From: Candidatus Babelota bacterium
GTDB lineage: Bacteria > Babelota > Babeliae > Babelales > Vermiphilaceae
Direction of reading: 5' to 3'
NCBI GenBank assembly: GCA_013213985.1
Contig: JABSSP010000045.1
Location: forward strand, 1 to 13,061
Length of the DNA: 13,061 nt
The position numbers were made by a program, and so were the translations under genes. Below the pieces are notes generated by a model. The model saw nothing but the letters and a program-made list of their open reading frames with translations, did not search any database and was not told the DNA's origin. Positions 6,619-13,061 of this stretch are shown here, one piece after another; the stretch's first letter is position 1, and each line of letters opens with the position of its first letter.

Positions 6619-7603
6619 TTGATGATTTTTTATCCATAACATGTTTCAAAAAATCATCCACAGAAATCTTTTCGAAAATCATCTGATAGACACCCTGGCA
6701 CACGGGAAGTTTCAATTTTTTTTCTGTAATCAACTGATTAATTGAATGAGCCGTATTAATGCCCTCAGGAATGTATCCTGTTGCCTTTAAAATTTGTTCT
6801 AAGGTTTTGCCTTTGCCAATGCGTTTGCCCACTTCTAAATTACGGCTCCGTGTACCCATAGCAGTTAGAACTAAATCACCCACTCCGGAAAAATCATATG
6901 CTGTTTCTGGTTCACCGTCTAACATACTTATAAGCATCGCAATTTCTTGTAACCCACGCGTTAAAACAAATGTTTTGGTGTTATCGGTATAACCCGCACC
7001 GTCCAAAATACCTATCGCAAGAGTAATAACATTTTTAACTGCACCGCCAACTTGTACGCCAATTAGATCAGTTGAAAGATTAGAACAAAAATAATCTGAT
7101 GCTAAAAGTTTATGCAATCCTTGGCCAATCGCATAATCAGTTGCAGCAATTGTAACTCCAGTCATTTGTTTACGAGCAACTTCGAGCGCAAAACTTGGCC
7201 CAGAAATAACAGCTTTTTGTGCTTTAAAAGAAAAAACATCATCAATGATTTGACTTGGCAATAACAAGGTATCTTTTTCAATACCTTTGCTTAATAGTAC
7301 CCATACTTGATCTTGATTAAAACAATCACGCGTGCGCTCCAAAATTGAGCGTAAAAATTTAACAGGAATTGCTTCAAATACCCAACGCGCACCGCAAATT
7401 GCTTCTTTTAGATCAGTAACTGGTGTAATTTTTTCATCAAGTTGAATACCTGGTAAATATTTTTCATTAATTTGTGCGCATTTTATTTTTTCAGCATTTT
7501 CAGGATCAAAACACCAGAGTTTTACATGATGGCCATTGTTTGCTAACAATGTCGAAATTGCTGTCCCCCATGCGCCACCTCCAATGACTGCTATGTGCTT
7601 CAC
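6611..7603 (-). CDS. gpsA: Glycerol-3-phosphate dehydrogenase [NAD(P)+]
   Basis: GpsA reduces dihydroxyacetone phosphate to sn-glycerol 3-phosphate, the backbone precursor of phospholipids, in the cytoplasm. The 330-aa protein is full length. It has the Rossmann motif IGGGAWGTA (7-15), SKGIEKDT (105-112) and SGPSFALEVA (134-143). The catalytic-lysine segment is VGGAVKNV (K190), and GVGDLVLTAMGTRSRN (240-255) is the substrate-binding loop. The start is a GTG at 7603 with AGGA 7 nt upstream (7614-7611). It is the last gene of a four-gene minus-strand run and starts 15 nt after uppS ends. Its stop overlaps the convergent gene by 8 bp, and no terminator separates them. Confidence 0.97.
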   Translation of the reverse strand: MKHIAVIGGGAWGTAISTLLANNGHHVKLWCFDPENAEKIKCAQINEKYLPGIQLDEKITPVTDLKEAICGARWVFEAIPVKFLRSILERTRDCFNQDQVWVLLSKGIEKDTLLLPSQIIDDVFSFKAQKAVISGPSFALEVARKQMTGVTIAATDYAIGQGLHKLLASDYFCSNLSTDLIGVQVGGAVKNVITLAIGILDGAGYTDNTKTFVLTRGLQEIAMLISMLDGEPETAYDFSGVGDLVLTAMGTRSRNLEVGKRIGKGKTLEQILKATGYIPEGINTAHSINQLITEKKLKLPVCQGVYQMIFEKISVDDFLKHVMDKKSSTR

Positions 7604-7618
7604 ACTCTTTTCCTTTTT

Positions 7619-8296
7619 TTATCTGCCAAACGTTCGTTTAGATTTTTTAAACTCTGTTATTACGTTATGTAAATCATGTTCACTTAAGTCCGGCCACAAA
7701 CAATCTAAAAAACATAGTTCACTGTACGCTGCTTGATATAATAAAAAATTGCTCAACCGTTTTACGCCACCCGTTCGAATAATGATATCAGGATCAGGAA
7801 TTTGGCCGGTCCATAAATAATTTTTTAATTTTTTTGTAGTTAATGTACTATAATTTACCTCAGCCTCAGCTATTTTTTTAGCCGCTGCAATAAGTTCTTG
7901 ACGCGCACCATAACACAATAAAAAATAAACGGTTAAAACTTTACCCTTTGCAGTTTCTTGTTCTATCTGCTCACACAATGGAACAATGAATTCTGGAAAC
8001 AATGTACGATCACCAATAAAACGAACACGAATTCCTTTTTCAAGAAAAAATGGTAACTCGATTTTAAGCGCATCAGCAATGCAAGAAAAAATATCCCGTT
8101 GTTCTACTTGGGTCCGTTTAAAATTTTCAATTGAAAACGTATAAAAAGAAAGATGTTGTATTTTTTCTTTTAAACAAAACATTGTGGTTGTTCGTACGGC
8201 CTGCACACCTTGCTGATGGCCTTCCCATAGCCTCAAATTTCTTTTTTGTGCCCATCGTCGATTACCGTCCATGATGCACGCAATATGATTAAGTAT
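7619..8296 (-). CDS. uppS: Undecaprenyl diphosphate synthase, probable AUA start
   Basis: UppS condenses eight isopentenyl diphosphates onto farnesyl diphosphate to make the C55 lipid carrier of cell-wall synthesis. Family signatures are IMDGNRRWA (catalytic Asp), EGHQQG, FYTFSIENFKR, RFIGD, IIIRTGGVKRLSNFLLYQAA and LWPDL. The first ATG (8272) lies inside IMDGN and would remove the core strand HIACI that family members have. The frame stays open upstream to TGA at 8302-8300, and contains no ATG, GTG or TTG. A full AGGAGG (8310-8305) stands 8 nt before ATA at 8296-8294, giving MLNHIACIMDGN and 225 aa. I therefore place the start at this AUA. AUU at 8284 is too far (20 nt) from the Shine-Dalgarno sequence. 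The alternative is a point mutation or sequencing error of an ATG. It lies 23 nt downstream of the membrane-protein gene. Confidence 0.93.
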   Translation of the reverse strand: MLNHIACIMDGNRRWAQKRNLRLWEGHQQGVQAVRTTTMFCLKEKIQHLSFYTFSIENFKRTQVEQRDIFSCIADALKIELPFFLEKGIRVRFIGDRTLFPEFIVPLCEQIEQETAKGKVLTVYFLLCYGARQELIAAAKKIAEAEVNYSTLTTKKLKNYLWTGQIPDPDIIIRTGGVKRLSNFLLYQAAYSELCFLDCLWPDLSEHDLHNVITEFKKSKRTFGR

Positions 8297-8304
8297 AAAT
8301 CAAA

Positions 8305-8310
8305 CCTCCT
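8305..8310 (-). promoter_or_regulatory. Strong Shine-Dalgarno of uppS, far from any ATG
   Basis: AGGAGG reads 8310 to 8305 on the minus strand and is the best ribosome binding site in the window. It stands 8 nt from the in-frame AUA at 8296 but 32 nt from the first ATG at 8272. This spacing decides the uppS start. Confidence 0.8.
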
Positions 8311-8319
8311 TTGTGAAGT

Positions 8320-9039
8320 TTATAATGTAAAAATACTGGTGTTTTTTTTTCCTGAAACTAAATCAGAAACATTGACGGTAGAAAGGTAAGAAAGAACCTG
8401 ATACGTAACCACCATGCTTGCAGCAAAAACTATTCGCTCAATAAAAACAACTGGAATTAAACCAAGCCATAATGCAGATGTCATTGGCACACCGTAGATC
8501 CACAAAACAGAACCCACCGCGTGCGCAATAAATGTGCTGCGTAGTGCACGTAAAAAAATATGTTTTTTATTGATAAAATAAAGTACAACCGGAATTAACC
8601 AATACAAACTGTAGGCGTACGCTTGTCCCCCAACCGGATGTAAAATAAATGCCACCATGCATGCAAGTGGTAACGCCACATGCACCGACCAGTGATTAGT
8701 TCTCCACCCTAATGATGCGCAAAATCCAGGCAGATGTAATTTCAATAAGGTAACTGCCAACAACGCAGTGCTATACTTAACAAAAAATAAAAGGGGATTA
8801 AAACCAAAAAATAAAACTTTTATCAAGGTAAGAAAGCCAAAAACCGCAACGGTACTTCCTAATGTTCCAAAAGCACCAGTCAGCGGCGCCATGACATTAA
8901 TACCAGAAAAAAGGGCCAAAAACGAACCAACCAAATAGCTAATTTTACACAGTTTAGAAAGTCCAACCAGGCCTGAAAAACTTAAAAAATGACCTACTTT
9001 ATTTTTTAATGCACTGCTTTTTATTTTTTGTGCTTTCAT
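8320..9039 (-). CDS. Polytopic membrane protein, unidentified
   Basis: This 239-aa protein has about six transmembrane segments. They lie roughly at residues 32-50, 55-75, 80-100, 120-136, 140-155 and 170-225, the last stretch being two helices. The loops are short and the basic N-terminus (MKAQKIKSSALKNK) is probably cytoplasmic. Recognisable local features are HPVGGQAYAYSLYWLIP and STFIAHAVGSVLWIYGVPMT, followed by LIPVVFIERIVFA. The small helical shape and a Gly/Pro-rich first helix pair are reminiscent of ECF-type vitamin-uptake S components, but I cannot assign it. AGGA (9048-9045) lies 5 nt before the ATG. It sits between a coiled-coil protein gene (38 nt upstream) and uppS (23 nt downstream), so it is probably co-transcribed with lipid-synthesis genes. 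Confidence 0.7.
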   Translation of the reverse strand: MKAQKIKSSALKNKVGHFLSFSGLVGLSKLCKISYLVGSFLALFSGINVMAPLTGAFGTLGSTVAVFGFLTLIKVLFFGFNPLLFFVKYSTALLAVTLLKLHLPGFCASLGWRTNHWSVHVALPLACMVAFILHPVGGQAYAYSLYWLIPVVLYFINKKHIFLRALRSTFIAHAVGSVLWIYGVPMTSALWLGLIPVVFIERIVFAASMVVTYQVLSYLSTVNVSDLVSGKKNTSIFTL

Positions 9040-9077
9040 AGTTTTCCTTTATATAATTATTTTTTGGTCATTATAAA

Positions 9078-9752
9078 TTAGTGAATATAATGATGATGTG
9101 CTCGAGTATCAAAAACATTATTCCAAAAAAGTTGATGTGCTATTTGTTTTTGTGCAATAACACTCGCTTGAGCACTTTGTGCTTGGGATTGTTCGTAATA
9201 GCTACGATTTTTTTTAAGTGCAATTAATGCCTTACTTACCAAAGTTCGAGCAATGTTAATTTTTTCTTTTAGCTCGTCACATGTTGCTTGGAACTCTTGC
9301 TCATCAACTGCAAAAAACATGTCTGTCCATGCTTTTTTAGCACCATCTAACAATGCCGTTGCTTTGTCCATACGCTCGTTGAGTGCCATATACGAATTAT
9401 ATGCATTAATGAGAGGGAAAGAGTTCTTGGCATAACATGATTCAATAGTTCTATAAAATTCTTTTGCTTCTTGCGCATCATCTATCGGATAATCAGGCAA
9501 AAAATTTAATACTGCCTCTAGTTGAGCTGTATCATTTTTAGACCATGCCACTAATTTTTGTGCTCGACTAAATTTACTTGCACGCGTTGTTTTGTATAAT
9601 AATCCAAATGTAATAGTAATACCTCCAGCAATTAGTGCTCCTATTGAGCCAGAAATTAAGTACGGTCCTTCAGTGGTAAAAGGAAGAGTAGTTGTTGGAA
9701 CAGTTTGAATAAGTAAAAACAATAGCGCTGTTTTTGTACGTAATGATCTCAT
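9078..9752 (-). CDS. Signal-anchored helical protein, unidentified
   Basis: This 224-aa protein was not recognised. Its N-terminus is hydrophobic (MRSLRTKTALLFLLIQTVPT), a signal peptide or anchor ending near residue 22-25. A second membrane segment with a glycine-rich face (SGSIGALIAGGITITFGLLY, about 34-53) and a basic stop-transfer (KTTRASKFSR) follow. The remaining 165 residues are predominantly helical and charged, with coiled-coil-like stretches (about 115-200), and the protein ends in HHHYIH. The ATG at 9752 has GGGAG (9763-9759) 6 nt upstream; the longer frame to a TTG at 9803 is rejected. It is the first gene of the minus-strand run leading to uppS and gpsA. Confidence 0.7.
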   Translation of the reverse strand: MRSLRTKTALLFLLIQTVPTTTLPFTTEGPYLISGSIGALIAGGITITFGLLYKTTRASKFSRAQKLVAWSKNDTAQLEAVLNFLPDYPIDDAQEAKEFYRTIESCYAKNSFPLINAYNSYMALNERMDKATALLDGAKKAWTDMFFAVDEQEFQATCDELKEKINIARTLVSKALIALKKNRSYYEQSQAQSAQASVIAQKQIAHQLFWNNVFDTRAHHHYIH

Positions 9753-9805
9753 GAAATACTCCCGATGATCATGAAGGTTATGAAATTTTTGTTGTAATCT
9801 CAACT

Positions 9806-9833
9806 ATCTTAGCACATTATCACTAATAAACAA
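9806..9833 (-). promoter_or_regulatory. Possible promoter of the minus-strand envelope operon
   Basis: On the minus strand TTGTTT (9833-9828), a 16-nt spacer and TAAGAT (9811-9806) preceded by TGC form an extended -10 arrangement. The predicted start near 9799 lies about 47 nt before the ATG at 9752. The -35 is poor, so support rests on the extended -10. Confidence 0.4.
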
Positions 9834-9877
9834 CCACTTTTTATCTTATTTTACTTTCTTATAGGTTTAAAATATTC

Positions 9878-9906
9878 TTGCCTGATAAATAGATCTGTAG
9901 TATCTT
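9878..9906 (+). promoter_or_regulatory. Possible promoter of the symporter gene
   Basis: TTGCCT (9878-9883) and TATCTT (9901-9906) are spaced by 17 nt, in a divergent spacer of 218 nt between the minus-strand operon and the symporter. Both hexamers are imperfect, so this is a weak call. An A/T palindrome follows at 9917-9932. Confidence 0.3.
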
Positions 9907-9970
9907 TTTCACATATATATTTTTTAAAAAATAGTGTGAACACAATTTGAAATTAACAAAGGAACTCGTA

Positions 9971-11320
9971 ATGAATATGCCGCTTTTTCTGGGCCTTTTT
10001 TTTGCACTCTCAACCATCTATCTTATTATCGGTTACATAGCATCAAAAAAAATTAAAACTGCCACTGATTATTTTTTAGCCAAACGCAATTTGGGCCTCA
10101 TGCCTGTTACACTTACCCTTGTTGCCACACAATTGGGTGGTGGCATGTTGTTAGCAACATCACAAGGTGCATACACCATGGGCATATACAGTATTGTTTA
10201 CACACTGGGTATTATCATCGGATTCTTTTTACTCGCTGGTGGATTTGCTGCACGAATGAGAGCAGCAAACGTAGCAACTACAGCAGAATTATTTGAAAAA
10301 AAATATCACTCTCCCGGGTTGAAAAAAATTGCATCGTTGCTGTCAATCGCCGCACTGTTTGGAATATTAATTGCACAGGTTGTTGCCTCACGCACCGTAT
10401 TGGTTAGTGTGGGTGTTGAAAATGTTGCATTATTCATTGCATTTTGGGTTTTTATTATTGCATACACCATGATTGGTGGATTGAGTGCCGTTGTAGCCAC
10501 TGATATTGTACAAGTACTTTTTATTCTTGTTCTTTTTGGGGGTTTATTTGCATACGCTCTTATGGGAAACCCCGGATCACTGTCAGCATTATTTTCTAAT
10601 GGTGGGGGAACGTTTACTCCCGGCGCAATGAGCAGCCTTTCCAAAATTTTAATCTTCCCTGCATTGTTTACACTCATTGAACAAGATTTAGCGCAACGCT
10701 TTTTTTCTGCAAAAAACAAACAAATCGCTTCAATGTCTGCGCTTTTGAGTGGTGTTATCTTATTACTCTTTGCGCTCATCCCTATTTATTTTGGTATGCA
10801 AGCTAAGCTGCTTAATATTGATATTGCACCAGGAGCAAGCCCTTTAATTCCTGTTATTGAATTTTTAACTAATGGATTTGTTGCAACAATTGCACTGTGT
10901 GCTATTGCAGCTGCAGTTACTTCAACCGCTGATTCACTCTTGTGTGCAGTGAGTTCAAACCTTGCACAAGATTTTTATTTTTCATTTATCGGCATAAAAA
11001 ATAAATTACGCATTGCGCAACTACTCACACTGCTTACCGGCATTGGAGCAGTAGTTGCATCATTCTTTGTACCACTTAATATTATTGATATTTTAGTCAC
11101 AAGTTATGAAATTGCAGTAAGTTGCCTGTTAGTTCCACTCCTTGTTGCATATTACAAAGATGATCTAAATAAATATGCAGCTGGTTCAGCTATGATTGCT
11201 GGTTTGTTTGGATTCTTCATTTCACGTTGGTACCCAATACCAATGTTGAATGATTTTGTACCAATCATTCTTTCAGCAGTTGGATATATCATTGGTAATC
11301 AAATAAAACTGAAAAAATAA
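9971..11320 (+). CDS. Sodium:solute symporter (SSS family)
   Basis: This 449-aa integral membrane protein uses the sodium gradient to import an unidentified solute. Family hallmarks are TDYFLAKRNLG (32-42), the unwound-helix segment ATQLGGGML (52-60), GGLSAVVATDIVQ (169-181) and EQDLAQRFFSAKN (237-249). TSTADSLLCAVSSN (317-330), with its Ser/Thr pair expected at the Na2 site, completes the set. About 12 hydrophobic helices are visible and the C-terminal tail is short, so the protein is a compact member. The LeuT-fold SSS family carries sugars, amino acids, pantothenate, urea and carboxylates; the sequence does not tell me which. AAGGA (9959-9963) lies 7 nt before the ATG at 9971; a TTG at 9947 is rejected. 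It is transcribed divergently from the uppS-gpsA operon. Confidence 0.9.
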   Translation: MNMPLFLGLFFALSTIYLIIGYIASKKIKTATDYFLAKRNLGLMPVTLTLVATQLGGGMLLATSQGAYTMGIYSIVYTLGIIIGFFLLAGGFAARMRAANVATTAELFEKKYHSPGLKKIASLLSIAALFGILIAQVVASRTVLVSVGVENVALFIAFWVFIIAYTMIGGLSAVVATDIVQVLFILVLFGGLFAYALMGNPGSLSALFSNGGGTFTPGAMSSLSKILIFPALFTLIEQDLAQRFFSAKNKQIASMSALLSGVILLLFALIPIYFGMQAKLLNIDIAPGASPLIPVIEFLTNGFVATIALCAIAAAVTSTADSLLCAVSSNLAQDFYFSFIGIKNKLRIAQLLTLLTGIGAVVASFFVPLNIIDILVTSYEIAVSCLLVPLLVAYYKDDLNKYAAGSAMIAGLFGFFISRWYPIPMLNDFVPIILSAVGYIIGNQIKLKK

Positions 11321-11321
11321 T

Positions 11322-11377
11322 CCTTCGATACTATTTGTTTCACCCTTCGATACCCTTCGATACGCTACGCTACTCAG
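11322..11377. repeat. CCTTCGATAC repeat cluster between convergent genes
   Basis: CCTTCGATAC occurs three times in 42 bp (11322-11331, 11344-11353, 11354-11363), the last two abutting. The third runs into CGCTACGCTACTCAGG, which contains tandem TACGC units. The CCT...AGG ends and higher GC than the surroundings recall the small REP-like intergenic elements found dispersed in many bacterial genomes. It lies in the 70-bp gap between the convergent symporter and LOG-family genes. No transposase is present. Confidence 0.6.
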
Positions 11378-11390
11378 GATGCGTGGTTGA

Positions 11391-12050
11391 TTATTTTGCA
11401 CAATATTTGTGCACACTATCAAATGCCTGTTGTACATCATCAGTGACGATGAAAAAATCATGATGTTTTTTATTAATAAAGCCTGCAGCAATTGCATCAT
11501 GATACCATTCGGTTAATTTTTTCCAATACTCTGAACCAAATAAAACAACAGGACAACGTTCTATTTTGTCATGTTTAAAGCCATTGAGCAATTCAAAAAA
11601 TTCATCCACCGTTCCGATTCCACCAGGAAAAATAACAAAACCACAAGAATAACGAGTTAGTAATATTTTGCGCACGCTAAATGAATTGACTGCCAAAAAA
11701 GTTTGGCATTTCGTATCAAAATCGTCATCAACACCAATAACTCCAATCCCGGCAGACCATATTTTTTTAGGTTTCTTTTTTACTGCAGATTGCGCACCAC
11801 AATTTGCATCAATCATGGTTCCTGGTCCACCGCCCGTTAATACTGAAATATTATTTTCCACAAATTTTTTACCAAGTGCATATGCTGCTTGTTCATACTC
11901 TCCATCTTTTTTATCGCACGCACTACCAAAAATAGAAACAATAGGAGCGTGTATGCGAGATAGCATGCAAATACCACGTGCAAGATGATAACTATTACTG
12001 ACTGCTTTTGAGATTGAAGATAATGTCCCTGAAAAACAATTTAATTTCAT
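11391..12050 (-). CDS. LOG-family Rossmann-fold protein, downstream paralogue
   Basis: This 219-aa protein belongs to the LOG / lysine-decarboxylase-like family. Several members hydrolyse nucleoside 5'-monophosphates such as cytokinin ribotides to base and ribose 5-phosphate. Motifs are TGGGPGTMIDANCGA (72-86), the catalytic-arginine segment SVRKILLTRY (125-134) and FPGGIGTVDE (141-150) with E150. Position 80 is Ile where its neighbour and many relatives have Glu (GGGPGxME). The N-terminal ~35 residues precede the fold (IVSIFGSAC) and are mildly hydrophobic. The ATG at 12050 overlaps the upstream stop as ATGA, with GGAGG (12059-12055) 4 nt before it, so the pair is translationally coupled. 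The true substrate is unknown; a nucleotide-salvage or detoxifying role is inference. Confidence 0.87.
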   Translation of the reverse strand: MKLNCFSGTLSSISKAVSNSYHLARGICMLSRIHAPIVSIFGSACDKKDGEYEQAAYALGKKFVENNISVLTGGGPGTMIDANCGAQSAVKKKPKKIWSAGIGVIGVDDDFDTKCQTFLAVNSFSVRKILLTRYSCGFVIFPGGIGTVDEFFELLNGFKHDKIERCPVVLFGSEYWKKLTEWYHDAIAAGFINKKHHDFFIVTDDVQQAFDSVHKYCAK

Positions 12051-12733
12051 TGCGCCTCCGATTTATCTTTGTTTTTTGATTCTATTTTACACGCATCTCT
12101 AACTAAGCAAAACGCCTGCTCTATATCATCTGTTAAAATAAACAATTGTAAATCTTTTTTATCAATTAAACCATGATCTAATGCTTCTTTTTTGACCCAT
12201 GCCATAAAATCATCCCAATATTCAACGCCAATAAGAATAATAGGAACGCGGGGTATTTTTTTTGTTTGAATTAACGTTAAAACTTCTGAAAGTTCGTCAA
12301 GTGTTCCAAAACCACCAGGAAAAACTACAAAACCACTCGAGTAGCGAGTAAGTAACCACTTGCGTTCGAAAAAATAATCTAGTTCATGATACTCTTGCAC
12401 ACAGGGGTTTGTTCCTTCACCCAGGTCTTTTACCCCTATGCCCATACTCACACCTTTGCCCTCACCTTGTGGAACGGCCCCACAATTTGCAGCTTCCATA
12501 ACTCCAGGACCACCGCCCGTTAAAACAGAAATATCAACTGCTGTTAGTTTTGCAGCTAATTCGTGCGCCATACGCCAATAACGATCATTCTTTTTTAATT
12601 GGGCTCCACCAAAAATGGATATAAGCGGTTTTGGTAAGCGCGATACCTTCCATACGCCATAGGTAGTTTGAAACACAACACGCAACATTTTAAAAAAGAA
12701 ACCACAACACCATATGATACGTCTAAAAATCAT
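12047..12733 (-). CDS. LOG-family Rossmann-fold protein, upstream paralogue
   Basis: This 228-aa protein belongs to the same LOG / nucleotide phosphoribohydrolase-like family as the gene it overlaps. The fold begins at LISIFGGAQ (37-45). Motifs are TGGGPGVMEAANCGA (72-86), FFERKWLLTRY (121-131) with the expected catalytic Arg124, and FPGGFGTLDE (138-147) with E147. All key residues are present, so it is probably active. The first ~35 residues are hydrophobic and aromatic (IIWCCGFFFKMLRVVFQTTY), unusual for this cytosolic family, and could attach it to the membrane. AAGGAG (12745-12740) lies 6 nt upstream of the ATG at 12733. The two paralogues align through most of their length and share LLTRYS and EYW, indicating tandem duplication. 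Confidence 0.9.
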   Translation of the reverse strand: MIFRRIIWCCGFFFKMLRVVFQTTYGVWKVSRLPKPLISIFGGAQLKKNDRYWRMAHELAAKLTAVDISVLTGGGPGVMEAANCGAVPQGEGKGVSMGIGVKDLGEGTNPCVQEYHELDYFFERKWLLTRYSSGFVVFPGGFGTLDELSEVLTLIQTKKIPRVPIILIGVEYWDDFMAWVKKEALDHGLIDKKDLQLFILTDDIEQAFCLVRDACKIESKNKDKSEAQ

Positions 12734-12853
12734 ACTGCTCTCCTTAGATTTGCGTTATTATCACGTTGTTCATTACTACAGTACTCTTACCGGATGAGGT
12801 AAACCAAGAGTTTAATTAATTGACTCTTTGAAGACAGCAATCAACAAAAAAGT

Positions 12854-13061
12854 TTAGTCCTTTTTGTACTGTGTATAGGTGCCACCACTTTGTTTCACAA
12901 GTGTTTTCATTTTTTCTTTTAAATAATTCCACTCACTAGAATCATATTCCTGGCTGTAGTACACAACAAGATAAATATCCAAATTTCCTTGATTCAGGCA
13001 GCCTCTGACCGCCTTCTCAATTGCATCGGCTATCCATGTAAGCTTATTGTTAAAAACACCA
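12854..13061 (-). CDS. C-terminal fragment of an unidentified gene
   Basis: From the right edge to TAA at 12856-12854 the minus strand is open for 68 codons, with no start inside the window. The peptide looks coding: WIADAIEKAVRGCLNQGNLD, then IYLVVYYSQEYDSSEWNYLK, ending QSGGTYTQYKKD. It alternates a hydrophobic strand (IYLVVYY) with charged helices, as in a small alpha/beta domain end. The family was not recognised. It is followed by 120 nt without a gene before the LOG pair, so it may or may not share their transcript. Confidence 0.65.
   Translation of the reverse strand, partial: GVFNNKLTWIADAIEKAVRGCLNQGNLDIYLVVYYSQEYDSSEWNYLKEKMKTLVKQSGGTYTQYKKD

Noticed and set aside
10306..10779. 157-codon minus-strand frame inside the symporter gene
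   Set aside because: It is a shadow of the well-supported SSS gene with no start signal and an unlikely composition.
11322..11363. CRISPR array from the CCTTCGATAC copies
   Set aside because: The units are only 10 bp, two abut with no spacer, and there are no cas genes.
11273..11500. Minus-strand frame across the repeat cluster
   Set aside because: It overlaps both flanking genes and is created by the repeat; there is no ribosome binding site.
12842..12870. ACAAAAAAG / CTTTTTGT inverted repeat around the stop of the right-edge gene as a terminator
   Set aside because: The stem is nearly all A-T with a bulge and contains the stop codon, so it is too weak to call.

Overview
The window is AT-rich bacterial chromosome. 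It holds housekeeping genes (RNase P RNA, gpsA, uppS, a DUF721/DciA-type gene) mixed with many genes for small exported or membrane proteins of no known role. Six of the twelve complete or nearly complete proteins begin with a signal peptide or N-terminal anchor. Strong A/T codon bias, lysine- and asparagine-rich proteins, tandem lineage-specific exported paralogues and a TPR lipoprotein-like protein suggest a host-associated lineage with a small genome. My best guess is Candidatus Dependentiae (TM6/Babeliae) or a similar intracellular Gram-negative group, but this is inference from style; no marker in the window proves it.

Layout. Positions 1-186 hold the tail of a plus-strand gene with a rho-independent terminator. 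Next come a DUF721 gene (337-816) and an overlapping exported TPR-repeat gene (773-2488). The RNase P RNA gene (about 2531-2889) follows with its own extended -10 promoter and a perfect 15-bp hairpin at its 3' edge. Then come three tandem plus-strand genes for exported HAD-fold proteins (3040-3843, 3906-4652, 4841-5590). All three replace the second aspartate of HAD motif I by histidine. Two terminator hairpins and two related promoters separate them. An exported helical protein (5683-6618) closes the plus-strand block and overlaps gpsA tail to tail by 8 bp.

A minus-strand run of four closely spaced genes (9752 down to 6611) encodes a signal-anchored coiled-coil protein, a polytopic membrane protein, undecaprenyl diphosphate synthase (UppS) and glycerol-3-phosphate dehydrogenase (GpsA). 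The last two supply the lipid carrier for peptidoglycan and the phospholipid backbone, so the run looks like an envelope operon. The uppS reading frame appears to start at a non-canonical AUA codon, 8 nt after a full Shine-Dalgarno sequence. A divergent plus-strand gene (9971-11320) encodes a sodium:solute symporter.

A short repeat-bearing spacer (11321-11390) separates the symporter from two convergent minus-strand LOG-family paralogues (12733-12047 and 12050-11391) with a 4-bp ATGA overlap. The right edge holds the C-terminus of an unrecognised minus-strand gene (12854-13061).

The most unusual content is the set of three exported DxH HAD-like proteins, the AUA-start uppS, the enlarged J2/4 region of the RNase P RNA and the CCTTCGATAC repeat cluster. 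No CRISPR array, transposase, tRNA or defence gene was seen.
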